Source: Bacillota bacterium (lineage in GTDB: Bacteria > Bacillota > Negativicutes > Sporomusales > Sporomusaceae). From it: a stretch of DNA of 33,271 bases. A program made the translations under genes and the position numbers. Below, in pieces: positions 1-8,081 of this stretch (its first letter is position 1; each line of letters begins with the position of its first letter). The stretch lies in NCBI GenBank assembly GCA_023443285.1, contig JAEZVB010000018.1, positions 1-33,271 on the forward strand. Direction: 5' to 3'. Below the pieces are notes generated by a model, which saw nothing but the letters and a program-made list of their open reading frames with translations, had not been told where the DNA came from and ran no database searches.

Positions 1-1
1 G

Positions 2-964
2 AGCCGACCTGCGTTTAATCCGAATGTATTTAATGGCGGCATTTCAGAAAAAGACTGGGATGTGCTTATCGGCAATCCGTTTAACCCGCTGACAAACCGC
101 GCCATTGCCGGGGAATATCCGCCGGGTTCTGTTTTTAAAATTATTACAGGTACGGCGGCGTTGGAATTAGGCAAGGTTACCACGAAAGAAAAAATATTAG
201 ATACCGGCAAGCACTGGCTGATTCCGAAAGGAAATGCCGGAGGGGAAGCCCTGGGCTGGATTGATTTTAAAGAGGCTTTAAGCAAATCGGATAATGTCTA
301 CTTTTATGAAATGGGCAACCGGGTTGGCATTGACAATCTGGAAAAATATGCACGGCTGTATGGACTAGGGGCTGCAACCGGCATTAATTTGCCGGGAGAA
401 GCAAAGGGGTTGGTGGCAAACCGGCGCTATAAGGAAGAAATGTACGAGGATAGGTGGTATCTGTCGGAAACGTTTGATGCCGCGATTGGTCAAGGCTTTC
501 ATTTGGTGACACCGCTGCAAATGGCGATGGTTATGGGTGAGGTTGCCAATGGCGGCTACCGCTACCGGCCTTTTTTGGTCAGTAAAATTGTCTCGCCTGA
601 CGGGAAAACCATCCAGGCGTTTTTGCCGGAACAGACAGGGCGCGCAACTATATCCGGGCCTACGCTGGCGATTATTCGCCATGCGTTACAGGATGTAGCT
701 TTGCCTGGCGGCACGGCCGCGCATGTTTTTCAGGGCTTCCCCGTTACTTTAGCCGGGAAGACTGGGACGGCGGAGAACTCGCAGGGCGATGATCATGGCT
801 GGTTTGTCGCTTATGCGCCGTTTGAAAATCCCCAGGTTGTGGTAGCGGTAGTGGTGGAGCATGGCGGGTACGGTTCGCAGTCGGCGGCTCCAATTGCCAA
901 AGACATCTTGGCGGCAGTATTCCATATGGAAGCATCTCATGTGGCCAGAGAGAGTCCAAAATAA
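2..964 (+). CDS. Penicillin-binding protein 2-type transpeptidase, C-terminal part (5' end outside window)
   Basis: Class B penicillin-binding protein that cross-links peptidoglycan stem peptides outside the membrane. The open frame runs in from the left edge (base 2), so the N-terminus, including the membrane anchor and dimerisation domain, is not visible. The visible part is the transpeptidase domain: the serine motif SVFK lies in a PPGSVFKI context (bases 128-139), SDN (SxN motif) at 287-295, and KTG in AGKTGTAE at 758-766. The text just before the serine, with a GGIS stretch and NPLTNRAIAGEYPPG, is typical of PBP2 (MrdA/PbpA) rather than FtsI. A GTG at 62 is in frame but internal. G+C is visibly higher than in the next 12 kb. 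The gene ends at TAA 962-964 with no clear terminator after it. Family is certain; the exact PBP2 versus SpoVD-type subclass is less so. Confidence 0.93.
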   Translation, partial: SRPAFNPNVFNGGISEKDWDVLIGNPFNPLTNRAIAGEYPPGSVFKIITGTAALELGKVTTKEKILDTGKHWLIPKGNAGGEALGWIDFKEALSKSDNVYFYEMGNRVGIDNLEKYARLYGLGAATGINLPGEAKGLVANRRYKEEMYEDRWYLSETFDAAIGQGFHLVTPLQMAMVMGEVANGGYRYRPFLVSKIVSPDGKTIQAFLPEQTGRATISGPTLAIIRHALQDVALPGGTAAHVFQGFPVTLAGKTGTAENSQGDDHGWFVAYAPFENPQVVVAVVVEHGGYGSQSAAPIAKDILAAVFHMEASHVARESPK

Positions 965-1180
965 GTATTGCTAATTGATTTAACATTTCGGGCGAAAAAA
1001 GGAGGTGGTAGGGGAGATATCCTTTCTTGTACACGTTGTTATAATTTGTGTACATGAGTTTCATAAGATCCATAAGGTCGATGTTGTATGCATGGCAATC
1101 TCTTGCTCAGTAAACCTGGCTCCAATCGGTATTCTTTCTTGGTCTGCATCTAGTATGTCGGTGCATGAAGGTGGAGACAT
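965..1180. other. Degenerate intergenic stretch with coding-like debris
   Basis: No intact gene is visible. A good ribosome-binding sequence (GGAGGTGG near 1001) is followed by a short hydrophobic frame reading VGEISFLVHVVIICV before the text turns to nonsense. This could be the lost N-terminus of the YIEGIA remnant just downstream. The minus strand also has an open frame here, but with no supporting start signal or recognisable domain. Confidence 0.4.
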
Positions 1181-1182
1181 GA

Positions 1183-1545
1183 TTCTGTATAAACAATTAT
1201 ACTGCTGTAACCTTTCTTGCACTAGCCATTCAGCATTTCCGAGATGTGCGAAAAACAGAACGAGAAAGCCTAAAAGGACTTGAACAAACTGAATATACTC
1301 CAAGAGGCGAAGCGTATATCGATGGAATTGCCAAAACCTTTGAAGCTAGGAACTATTTTGCACTTGTTGTTTCGCTTTCTTCAGCGGTGGCTATGGAAAT
1401 TTCTTCTGTATTCCATCCAGGGATTATGGTGCAATCTGTCGTTGGAATTATTACCGGGTCAATCGTTTATAGCATTATTAATAGATTTTCAAAGGGTAAG
1501 ACAGTTGCCCATTTAACTTCAGAGGCATTTGGGATACTGGCCTGA
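1183..1545 (+). pseudogene. YIEGIA-family membrane protein, fragment
   Basis: Reading the frame from just after the in-frame TGA at 1180-1182 gives NNYTAVTFLALAIQHFRDVRK and then, further on, PRGEAYIDGIAKTFEARNYF. As I remember the family, this is the core of the YIEGIA proteins of sporeformers, with the name-giving motif present as YIDGIA. Two or three hydrophobic segments follow (about 1350-1490). An in-frame stop lies directly upstream, the N-terminal membrane region is missing, and the frame ends at TGA 1543-1545 well before the usual C-terminus. A GTG at 1246 would give a 99-residue ORF but starts in the middle of the conserved text, so I treat this as a gene remnant. The last roughly 40 bases overlap the tail of a DUF421 remnant on the other strand. 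Confidence 0.6.
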
Positions 1546-1896
1546 CGGAGTTCCATCTCCATGTCATGCGAACACGCTTAAGATTCTCACGGTTAATTTG
1601 TCCATTTTGAATGATAATAACAGGCTCTCCTGTAAATAGTATCTTTAATGCAGGAAGATAATTTCCGCGTATTCAATAAAGATAAGTGTAACTACAGCAA
1701 TTGCGACTACAATGTAGGTGTTGGTAAGATTAGTGCCGACTAGCGGTTCTATTAGGACAGTACCAACGGCGAGCATTACAACAGTTTGCGCGATAGTCAT
1801 CTGGGATAAAGATTTGCGTCCCGCAAGACGAAGAATTAGAGAACCAAAAATAATGGTTATAACAGTTTGCCATCCAAGTGTGAAAGTAAGATCCAT
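1490..1896 (-). pseudogene. DUF421 (YetF-like) membrane protein, broken gene
   Basis: The minus strand starts at ATG 1896-1894 with a GAGGT ribosome-binding site four bases upstream. It encodes the DUF421 N-terminal membrane region: GRKSLSQMTIAQTVVMLAVG, then further hydrophobic segments ending FIEYAEIIFLH at a stop at 1645-1647. In a second frame the family text continues at once as KILFTGEPVIIIQNGQINRE, the conserved GEPVIxIxNG motif of the soluble domain. After another frame change it reads MELRQASIPNASEVKWATV. At least two frameshifts therefore separate the parts, and the C-terminal third is missing. An 83-residue membrane-only peptide could still be made. The remnant runs into the YIEGIA fragment at about 1500. 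Confidence 0.72.
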
Positions 1897-2120
1897 GGTT
1901 ACCTCATAAATATTTGTTTGTGCATTGATAGACCATTCCTGCTAGTTAAGGCATTTATACTTGATATTTCCCATATTTAAATATTTATGTATAACTTTTA
2001 AAAAATGGTTGAAAAATTTCTTATCAAAAGAAATCTAAAAAAATAGTGAATATGATCAGGACTAAAACCAAATAATAATTATGGAAACTAAACACTATAT
2101 TATATTTGGAGGGACTGCCT
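1897..2120. other. AT-rich divergent intergenic region
   Basis: About 220 bases between the minus-strand DUF421 remnant and the plus-strand copper protein gene. It is very AT-rich and contains a weak hairpin of ATTTCTT paired with AAGAAAT near 2020. I expect the promoter of the downstream gene here but cannot pick one convincingly. Confidence 0.35.
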
Positions 2121-2468
2121 GTGGGAGTAGTAGCACCAGTTAGTAATAAAATGCAATTCTGTATTGATGCATGTCAAAAATGTGAACAAGCCTGCTATGA
2201 ATGCTTTAATGCATGCTTAAATGAGCCTGATATTAATGCAAGAAAAAATTGTGTAAGCATGCTTGTAGAATGCGCAATGATGTGTCAAATGTCAGTGTCA
2301 ATGATGTCTATGAACGGCAAATTTTCTAAAGCACACTGTCAGCTTTGTGCGCAGATATGTGATCAATGCGCACAAGAATGTGCGATGTTCAAAGACGATC
2401 ACTGTCAGGAATGTGCTAGTATCTGCCGCATGTGCGCAGAACAATGTAGGAAAATGGCGTCGATGTAA
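2121..2468 (+). CDS. Four-helix-bundle copper-binding protein (DUF326, Csp-like)
   Basis: Small cytosolic Cys-rich protein, predicted to bind many Cu(I) ions inside a four-helix bundle and so buffer or store copper. The 115 residues contain 19 cysteines spaced along the helices as CxxxC and CxxC pairs, for example ACQKCEQACYECFNAC and CAQICDQCAQEC. Met-rich text (MMCQMSVSMMSMNG) lies mid-protein at a helix turn. There is no signal peptide. I chose GTG at 2121 because GGAGGG at 2108-2113 sits seven bases upstream; the longer reading from TTG 2106 would place the start inside that ribosome-binding site. A good intrinsic terminator follows, so the gene is a single transcription unit. The family assignment is firm; the metal is inferred from the family. 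Confidence 0.9.
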   Translation: MGVVAPVSNKMQFCIDACQKCEQACYECFNACLNEPDINARKNCVSMLVECAMMCQMSVSMMSMNGKFSKAHCQLCAQICDQCAQECAMFKDDHCQECASICRMCAEQCRKMASM

Positions 2469-2485
2469 CAATGTTAGTAGTCAAT

Positions 2486-2516
2486 GACCTTGGGGTAAAT
2501 CCCCAGGGTCTTTATT
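2486..2516 (+). terminator. Rho-independent terminator of the copper-binding protein gene
   Basis: GACCTTGGGG pairs with CCCCAGGGTC (10 bp, one G-U) around a TAAAT loop, followed by a T-rich tail. It lies 17 bases after the stop codon. Confidence 0.88.
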
Positions 2517-2630
2517 ACTTTATGGCGCAATTAAAATAAAGGAACAATTAGCATAGCGGTTTTATTGAATACAAATCTTTTAGTGTTTCCGCCCTTGGTT
2601 ATAACTGGTTAAAAGGGGATTGCATGTATT

Positions 2631-2708
2631 TTGTCGAAACAGAATACTAATTCTGATCAGCAAAACTGTATGGACGATACCTCTAGAGCAGTGGAAGGTG
2701 GGGATTGA
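2631..2708 (+). CDS. Possible 25-residue leader peptide before the MscS gene
   Basis: A TTG-started frame encodes a hydrophilic peptide beginning MSKQNTNSDQQNC and ending AVEGGD. Its stop (TGA 2706-2708) falls three to five bases before the likely start of the channel gene, which would allow translational coupling. The only ribosome-binding candidate, AGGGG at 2614-2618, is 12 bases from the TTG, which is long. I do not recognise the peptide, and it may be a chance frame. Confidence 0.25.
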   Translation: MSKQNTNSDQQNCMDDTSRAVEGGD

Positions 2709-2710
2709 TA

Positions 2711-3751
2711 TTGCAAGAAATTTTACAACAAACTATATTCCATAACAGTATCGAGAAATACATGGTTTCTTTGCTTATTTTTTCGGCAATCGTAATTGCT
2801 CTTAAGTTTATTGATGCGATTATCATTAGCCGTCTAAAGGCTTTGGTAGAACAAACATCCAAGTTTGATGAGCTTATTTTTATTAATCTAGAAAAAACGG
2901 TAATGCCAGCATTATACTTTGCAGCCTTTTATATGGCTGTCCGTGGTTTGGTGTTGAATCAAACCCTAGCTATGACGATTGAAATTTTTGGAAAGATAAT
3001 CCTAACGTTTTCCGGTATCCGTTTTTTTGTTGCAGTAGCCGACTTTACGCTGGAAGTAGCTTTAAAGAAAAAGGACAATGTCGAAAAAGAGCGCAGCCTA
3101 AAAGTCATTATGCCGATTCTAAAAGTAATGGTGTGGGGAATTGGCTTTGTATTTCTTCTGGATAACCTCGGGTTTCAAATATCCGCAGTTGTAGCAGGAT
3201 TGGGAATCGGTGGTATTGCAGTAGCCCTTGCCGCACAAGCTGTACTAGGTGATCTATTTAGCTATGTTGCCATTGTTTTTGATCAACCTTTTGAGCTTGG
3301 TGATTTTATTGTTATTGGCGAGCATGCGGGAACCATTGAGCATATTGGCATTAAAACTACACGTATTCGCAGTTTGGGTGGGGAACAACTGGTTTTTGCT
3401 AATTCGGACCTTACTAATTCACGTATTAAGAACTACAAACGTATGTCTACCCGAAGAGTAGTATTTAAGTTAGGTGTGGTATATTCTACCTCCATAAACC
3501 AACTTAAAGAAATACCGAAGATTGTCCGAGACGTTATTGAAGCAATAGAAGGGACAAAATTTGATCGTGCCCATTTTACTGCTTTTGGTGATTTTAGCTT
3601 AGATTTCGAAATAGTCTATTATGTTAACGGAAATGACTACACTCAATATATGGACATTCATCAAGCTATAAATTTGAGGCTGAAAGAAGAATTTGAACAA
3701 CATAGTATTGAATTCGCTTATCCTACGCAAACCCTGTTACTTAACAAGTAA
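2711..3751 (+). CDS. MscS-family small-conductance mechanosensitive channel
   Basis: Membrane channel that opens under membrane tension and releases small solutes during osmotic downshift. Three or four hydrophobic segments occupy roughly the first 170 residues. The pore-lining helix is Gly/Ala-rich, reading AVVAGLGIGGIAVALAAQAV, and is followed by the conserved beta-domain entry FDQPFELGDFI and the NSDLTNSRIKNYKR segment. The C-terminal part is the cytoplasmic alpha/beta vestibule. The length, about 346 residues, fits the YbdG/YnaI-sized members. TTG 2711 is preferred because AAGGTGGGG ends seven bases upstream; TTG 2705 lies almost on top of that site. The gene is followed by a terminator and is not in an operon with the next gene. 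Confidence 0.93.
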   Translation: MQEILQQTIFHNSIEKYMVSLLIFSAIVIALKFIDAIIISRLKALVEQTSKFDELIFINLEKTVMPALYFAAFYMAVRGLVLNQTLAMTIEIFGKIILTFSGIRFFVAVADFTLEVALKKKDNVEKERSLKVIMPILKVMVWGIGFVFLLDNLGFQISAVVAGLGIGGIAVALAAQAVLGDLFSYVAIVFDQPFELGDFIVIGEHAGTIEHIGIKTTRIRSLGGEQLVFANSDLTNSRIKNYKRMSTRRVVFKLGVVYSTSINQLKEIPKIVRDVIEAIEGTKFDRAHFTAFGDFSLDFEIVYYVNGNDYTQYMDIHQAINLRLKEEFEQHSIEFAYPTQTLLLNK

Positions 3752-3834
3752 TAAACAAAGTGCCTGAGAGGGGGTACGGTTGACCATCCTTCTTTATTTT
3801 ACTATAATTAAATAAAGGTATATATACTTATTTG

Positions 3835-3861
3835 AAGGAGTCTGTCAACACAGGCTCCTTT
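3835..3861 (+). terminator. Rho-independent terminator after the MscS gene
   Basis: AAGGAGTCTGT pairs with ACAGGCTCCTT (11 bp, one G-U) around a CAAC loop, followed by TTTA. It stands between the channel gene and the DUF389 gene, about 30 bases before the latter's start. Confidence 0.75.
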
Positions 3862-3889
3862 ATGTATAAAATTTTTTTGGGGGGGAGCT

Positions 3890-5197
3890 ATGAACGCTAG
3901 TACTTTTAAGCAACAGCAGAAGGTGATTATTGCTAAGGTTAACGATGATGCTAGACCGAATAAATATTATTTTGTTATGGTGGTATTATCTTGTACTGTA
4001 GCTACTTATGGTCTACTATCCAATAGCACCGCAGTAGTAATTGGGGCAATGCTGATTGCACCGCTTATGGGGCCGATACTTGGGGGGGCGCTCGCCATTA
4101 CCCTTGGTGATAATGAAGCACTAAAAACTGCTGGGCGAGCAGAAGCAGCGGGATCAGTGCTTGCAGTTACTCTGGCAACTATTCTTACTCTAATTCTGCC
4201 TAGTGCCGAGATAACTCCAGAGGTCTTGGCTCGCACTTCGCCTACCATACTAGATTTAGTCATTGCCTTAGCGTCCGGCGCAGCAGGTACTTATGCTATT
4301 TGTGTTAAACCCCAAGGTGCAACCTTGCCGGGGGTTGCTATCGCTACTGCGCTTATGCCACCATTGTGCGTAGTTGGTATTGGATTAGCAAAGCAAGATT
4401 TTGTTGTTGTGATTGGAGCTTTATTACTATTTATAGCTAATATGATCGCTATTAATGTTGCTGCAATTGCCATGTTCGAATTTGTGGGTTTTTTTAAAGG
4501 CTATGGTGAAGCTAGCAGTGAAAGCAATGGTAATGATGGTAAGGCAAATAACAGGCTTATCTACCCTGTTATTTTACTCATTGTGGTATCGATTCCGCTG
4601 GCATTTATAATGTACAAGACATATGTTAAAGCACATACTGAGAAGATCGTAAGAGCAACGTTAAATGAAGCGCTACAGGTTATTTCGCCTCATTCGACCC
4701 TGATTTCTATTGATTTTAAAGAGCAGGAAGCAGGTTTTACCGTTGGTGCAGCTTTCCGGGGGACGAAAGTTATTGCTCCCGAAAACATTAGGCAGATGGA
4801 AAACATCTTGGAATTACGTCTAGGAAAACCTGTAGCAGTTAATGCTGATGTAGTGTTAGTACAGAAGGTAGACAATAAAACGAGTGTTGATACCTACCGT
4901 GAGCTACTGCCAAAAATTAAAGAAAAGGAAATAGTAGAAGTAGTAAGGAGCTCTACTCCAGAAGATGTAATTGAACACATTATAACTGAGAAGATTGCGT
5001 TGTTACCTGAGGCTAAGCTAGAAGACTATTCGCTAGAGTACCGGAAGGGATCAGGTACTTATGTAGTGAACGTTAGATTGTTAAGCACAGTTAAGCCAGA
5101 AGAAAAGCTGGGGCAATCTATCAAAAGTGTACTGGAAGAACGGTTAAAACGAAGAGTAATAGTAAATCTTGAAAGCCGCGAGATGCTTTCACAATAA
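3890..5197 (+). CDS. DUF389 family integral membrane protein
   Basis: A 435-residue protein with the hallmark DUF389 core GLLSNSTAVVIGAMLIAPLM followed by GPILGGALAITLGD. About six hydrophobic helices fill residues 25-260 (including GVAIATALMPPLCVVGIGLA), and a soluble alpha/beta region of about 175 residues, with many Lys and Glu, follows to the end. The function of the family is not established; the C-terminal part presumably lies in the cytoplasm. ATG 3890 has a very strong G-rich ribosome-binding site (GGGGGGGAG). A terminator precedes it and another follows, so it appears monocistronic. It shares its neighbourhood with the MscS channel and the DUF421 proteins, all membrane proteins of unknown or stress-related function. 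Confidence 0.88.
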   Translation: MNASTFKQQQKVIIAKVNDDARPNKYYFVMVVLSCTVATYGLLSNSTAVVIGAMLIAPLMGPILGGALAITLGDNEALKTAGRAEAAGSVLAVTLATILTLILPSAEITPEVLARTSPTILDLVIALASGAAGTYAICVKPQGATLPGVAIATALMPPLCVVGIGLAKQDFVVVIGALLLFIANMIAINVAAIAMFEFVGFFKGYGEASSESNGNDGKANNRLIYPVILLIVVSIPLAFIMYKTYVKAHTEKIVRATLNEALQVISPHSTLISIDFKEQEAGFTVGAAFRGTKVIAPENIRQMENILELRLGKPVAVNADVVLVQKVDNKTSVDTYRELLPKIKEKEIVEVVRSSTPEDVIEHIITEKIALLPEAKLEDYSLEYRKGSGTYVVNVRLLSTVKPEEKLGQSIKSVLEERLKRRVIVNLESREMLSQ

Positions 5198-5534
5198 TGG
5201 ATATAAGATAATTGAACGTTTTAGCTGGAATGATACATAAGCTATCTGAAAAATATTACCAATATAAAATAGAGGAATCTGTCATTTAGGAGCTAGCCTG
5301 TCCCAAGAAGAGTCTGTTGATGCCGACTCTTCTTTTTTATTTAACCCTATTTCTCTGTCTACGACATAGTAAATTTGTAAAGAACAAAAACATGGGATAT
5401 GTTGACGGATTCGCATAGCACAAGGGTAAAGAAGGGGCGGTTGAGGGCTTAAAAATAATAATGCTAGTTAAGAATAGCCGGAGCCATAGATAAAGATACT
5501 AATTTGTATTAAACACTAATATGGGGGGGAGCTT
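5198..5534. other. Intergenic region with terminator, no gene seen
   Basis: 337 bases between the DUF389 gene and the CBO0543 operon. Apart from the terminator at 5305-5338 I see no coding or structured element. The promoter of the following operon should lie in 5340-5520 but none stands out. Confidence 0.5.
5305..5338 (+). terminator. Rho-independent terminator after the DUF389 gene
   Basis: AAGAAGAGTC pairs perfectly with GACTCTTCTT across a 10-base loop and runs into TTTT. It would also work on the minus strand. Confidence 0.88.
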
Positions 5535-6149
5535 ATGGAGCCCATTGAGAAGCTTCACCAACTAAGAATAGAATCTTGGCAAATAAAAGGGATGCTATGG
5601 GAACAATCTTTTTTTACGTTCCCGTGGTTGTTAATTGCAGTAGTTATCGCCACTTCGTATTTTATATGGTGGAAATTGGCCGATAAACGTCGTATTGTTG
5701 AGCTTCTTCTATATGGCTCATTCATTGCTGTCTGTCGAGTAATATTTGATAACTGGGGAATTTCGTCAGGCCGCTGGACGTATACCACGGATTTATTCCC
5801 TATGGGGTACAGTCTTTTTCTGAACGACCTCACGGTTATACCACTATCTCTTATGCTCGTATACCAGTATGCCTTTAATTGGCGCTCGTTTTTTCTCATG
5901 CTTATTGTCGTCCAAGGACTGACATCATTCCTATTATGGCCACTACTATCATCTTTTGATGTTCTCAAGGTACACGACTGGAAGCTCTATTATTCTTATT
6001 TGTTTATGATATTTATAGCAAGTATAATGAGGCTAATTATGATCGCAGGTCTAAAGTTACAACGAGAAAGCAGACTTAATGATTCCCAATATGGTGAGAA
6101 ATTGTTTATCCCCGAGCCTGCGATGAAGCGTTTGGATGATGAAGAATAA
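5535..6149 (+). CDS. CBO0543 family integral membrane protein
   Basis: A 204-residue protein with about five hydrophobic helices (the first around WLLIAVVIATSYFIWW, residues 30-46) and a short hydrophilic tail. The central text FDNWGISSGRWTYTTDLFPM and then FLNDLTVIPLSLMLVYQY resembles the CBO0543 family, membrane proteins found mainly in endospore-forming Firmicutes and of unknown function. The start ATG 5535 is preceded by a strong GGGGGGGAGC site. It is the first gene of a very compact operon: the next gene starts before this one ends, and the two after that are separated by single bases. The context suggests that the product works together with DUF421 proteins, which is inference. Confidence 0.75.
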   Translation: MEPIEKLHQLRIESWQIKGMLWEQSFFTFPWLLIAVVIATSYFIWWKLADKRRIVELLLYGSFIAVCRVIFDNWGISSGRWTYTTDLFPMGYSLFLNDLTVIPLSLMLVYQYAFNWRSFFLMLIVVQGLTSFLLWPLLSSFDVLKVHDWKLYYSYLFMIFIASIMRLIMIAGLKLQRESRLNDSQYGEKLFIPEPAMKRLDDEE

Positions 6150-6477
6150 AGGGTGGATGGCAAATGAAATACACAAGGGTAATATACTTGAGGAAAAACT
6201 AGCGAGTAGAAATTATAATATAAACGACTTATTAAAGCAGCTTCGGGAAAAAGGTGTATTTGACCCCAAACAAGTGGAAGTTGGGATTATTGAAACAGAC
6301 GGGCAGATAAGTATTCTAAAGAAGAGCCAGTTTCAACCTTTAACTTCAGGTGATATGTCTATACCAGGACAACAGGCAACAGATAGTCAAATGGCTGGAC
6401 ACGAACTGATTATTGATGGCCAAGTGATAGCGGAAAATCGTTTGAAAACACATCTAAACTGCGTTTCGGGGGTGTAA
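6136..6477 (+). CDS. DUF421 soluble domain only (membrane part missing)
   Basis: This 113-residue product matches only the cytoplasmic half of DUF421 proteins. EIHKGNILEEKLASRNYNIN and FDPKQVEVGIIETDGQISIL align residue by residue with the full-length protein at 8082 (HKGKILEENLGKRYYNVND, FDPNQVELALMEPNGTLSIM). The three N-terminal membrane helices and the last roughly 50 residues are absent. The start is uncertain: ATG 6136/6139 overlaps the upstream gene, while ATG 6157 has AAAGGG only three bases before it. Despite the truncation the frame is clean, and the gene sits inside an operon with overlapping or one-base junctions on both sides. It may therefore be a real stand-alone subunit rather than debris. 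Confidence 0.7.
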   Translation: MMKNKGWMANEIHKGNILEEKLASRNYNINDLLKQLREKGVFDPKQVEVGIIETDGQISILKKSQFQPLTSGDMSIPGQQATDSQMAGHELIIDGQVIAENRLKTHLNCVSGV

Positions 6478-6478
6478 A

Positions 6479-7189
6479 ATGATACAGAGCATTTTACATG
6501 GGGCAGAAGAACTGCCAATTTGGGCAATGATAATCCGTGTCGCAGTTTTATATATGTTTCTAATTCTTGGTACGCGGATCATGCGCCAGCGGCAGGTAGG
6601 TATATTAGCTGGTCACAATTATTTAGTTGCTGCAGGGATTGTGAGTTTGGCGGCAGTTCGGATGGTGAATCCTAAAACATCAATAATTGAAGGTGTTATT
6701 ATTATACTTACGTATGCATGCGTAAATGCGTTTACTTCCTACCTAGATATTAAGTTTCCTAGGATAGTCGACCGGATACCAATACCACTAATACTCAATG
6801 GGCAAATTCTAAAAGATAATCTGGATCGTGTTCATGTTACTCTTGACAATCTGATGGCTCAACTACGCTTAAAAGAAGCAGTCAATTTATCTGAGGTGCA
6901 GGAAGCATATATTGAACCGACGGGGAAAGTAAATGTGCTGAAAAAGGCAACGGCTTCCCCTGTACATAAAAAACAGCTCAATATTCAAACAGCATCGGCT
7001 AATTTATTTGAAATATTAATCTATGATGGCAAGCTGCAGATAAAGGCATTAGAACGGGTAGGTCAAACAAATGACTGGCTAAATAAACAAATTGCAACAC
7101 AATTTCCCGATAAAAGGGATAAGGACATATTTCTTGCTTTATTCGAAACAGATGGGAAGATATATATTACTCCTAAAGAGGTAGAATAG
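6479..7189 (+). CDS. DUF421 family membrane protein (divergent paralogue A)
   Basis: A 236-residue protein with three predicted membrane helices (residues about 12-100: WAMIIRVAVLYMFLILGTRI, then two more) followed by the duplicated soluble DUF421 domain. The usual GEPxIVIxxG motif is altered to IPLILNGQILKDNLDRV; LRLKEAVNLSEVQEAYIEP and GKVNVLKK correspond to the conserved central segment. The C-terminal repeat ends FLALFETDGKIYIT. In Bacillus, DUF421 proteins (YetF, YrbG and relatives) occur in the spore membrane; the biochemical role is unknown. ATG 6479 lies one base after the previous stop, and the next gene starts one base after this stop, so translation is probably coupled. Confidence 0.85.
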   Translation: MIQSILHGAEELPIWAMIIRVAVLYMFLILGTRIMRQRQVGILAGHNYLVAAGIVSLAAVRMVNPKTSIIEGVIIILTYACVNAFTSYLDIKFPRIVDRIPIPLILNGQILKDNLDRVHVTLDNLMAQLRLKEAVNLSEVQEAYIEPTGKVNVLKKATASPVHKKQLNIQTASANLFEILIYDGKLQIKALERVGQTNDWLNKQIATQFPDKRDKDIFLALFETDGKIYITPKEVE

Positions 7190-7190
7190 T

Positions 7191-7895
7191 ATGGTTAACT
7201 TTCTTTTCCCAGCAGAAAAGTTATCCTATATCGATTGGTTTTATAGGACACTGGCAGTAGGTGTAGAGATATATTTTCTAGGGCGATATCTTCCGCGACG
7301 TGCTGGAGGACCCTATGCAGCTTATGACTTCGCCTTTTTCTGGATGATGGGCGGACTAGCAGCATCGCCCCTATTTGATCCTAAAATTGGGTTTATGCCA
7401 ACGATAGTGGCAGTAGTTACTATATATATTTCGCACTATCTTCTCTCTACCGCCTCCACAAGGAATAGAGACTTTTCTAGGTTTTTAATGGGTGAACCAA
7501 TGCTACTGATTGCAAAGGGAAAATTGGTTCGGGACAATATGGTAAAGAGCTTAATGCCAATAGAAATTCTATTATCGGAGCTACGGGCAGTGAACGTGTT
7601 CAATTTAAGTGAAATTGAGTATGCCATATTAGAGACAAGTGGTCATATAAGTGTCATAAAGAAACCGGAGTTTAGTCCCGTAACGTCAAAGGACTTAAAC
7701 ATCTCAGTGCAAAACCATCAAGCCCCGCTTGTTGTAATCAACGACGGTATAATCGTAGAAGAAAATGTACTTCAGATGGGACACACGTTAGCGAGCTTCC
7801 GCGCCTTATTATCGTCCCAGTGTGCTTTTATGCCGGAGCATATCTTCCTTGCAACGCTTGATTACTCAGGGAAACTATATTATTCAGAGTACTAG
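7191..7895 (+). CDS. DUF421 family membrane protein (divergent paralogue B)
   Basis: A 234-residue protein, last gene of the operon. The N-terminal membrane part is unusual: FYRTLAVGVEIYFLGRYLPR replaces the common LxRxLGKK motif, then comes AYDFAFFWMMGGLAASPLFD. The soluble domain is clearly DUF421: FLMGEPMLLIAKGKLVRDNM, LRAVNVFNLSEIEYAILETS and GHISVIKKPEFSPVTSKDLN. The second half-repeat ends FLATLDYSGKLYYSEY. It is about as far from paralogue A as from the canonical copy at 8082, so the operon pairs two different DUF421 types, perhaps as a hetero-oligomer (inference). No clear terminator follows. Confidence 0.85.
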   Translation: MVNFLFPAEKLSYIDWFYRTLAVGVEIYFLGRYLPRRAGGPYAAYDFAFFWMMGGLAASPLFDPKIGFMPTIVAVVTIYISHYLLSTASTRNRDFSRFLMGEPMLLIAKGKLVRDNMVKSLMPIEILLSELRAVNVFNLSEIEYAILETSGHISVIKKPEFSPVTSKDLNISVQNHQAPLVVINDGIIVEENVLQMGHTLASFRALLSSQCAFMPEHIFLATLDYSGKLYYSEY

Positions 7896-8081
7896 TGGAA
7901 TTGGGGGATAACAGATTGGAGTGTTCTACTCGATGCAGAGGAGAAAGGTAGTGCATTTGCGGAACTGAGCGAAGCACGGTTGCATTGGGAAGGGTTAGGT
8001 AAATGAATATAAGCCGGAATACGCTCTACGTACGTAACACAACATTTACTAGAGGCGGATTATATTTAGGGGGAAAGCAAA
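7896..8081. other. Intergenic region with a coding-like 30-residue frame lacking a start
   Basis: One frame reads DWSVLLDAEEKGSAFAELSE and then ARLHWEGLGK before TGA at 8002-8004. It has protein-like composition but no ATG, GTG or TTG in frame behind a ribosome-binding site. It may be the remnant of a small hydrophilic protein. Upstream of the next gene there is a G-rich ribosome-binding site. Confidence 0.3.

Noticed and set aside
1061..1303. 80-residue minus-strand ORF (contains IPIGARFTEQEIAMHTTSTL)
   Set aside because: It looks faintly like a spore-coat or ferritin-like fragment, but there is no start signal, it lies opposite the YIEGIA remnant, and I cannot align it to a family with confidence.
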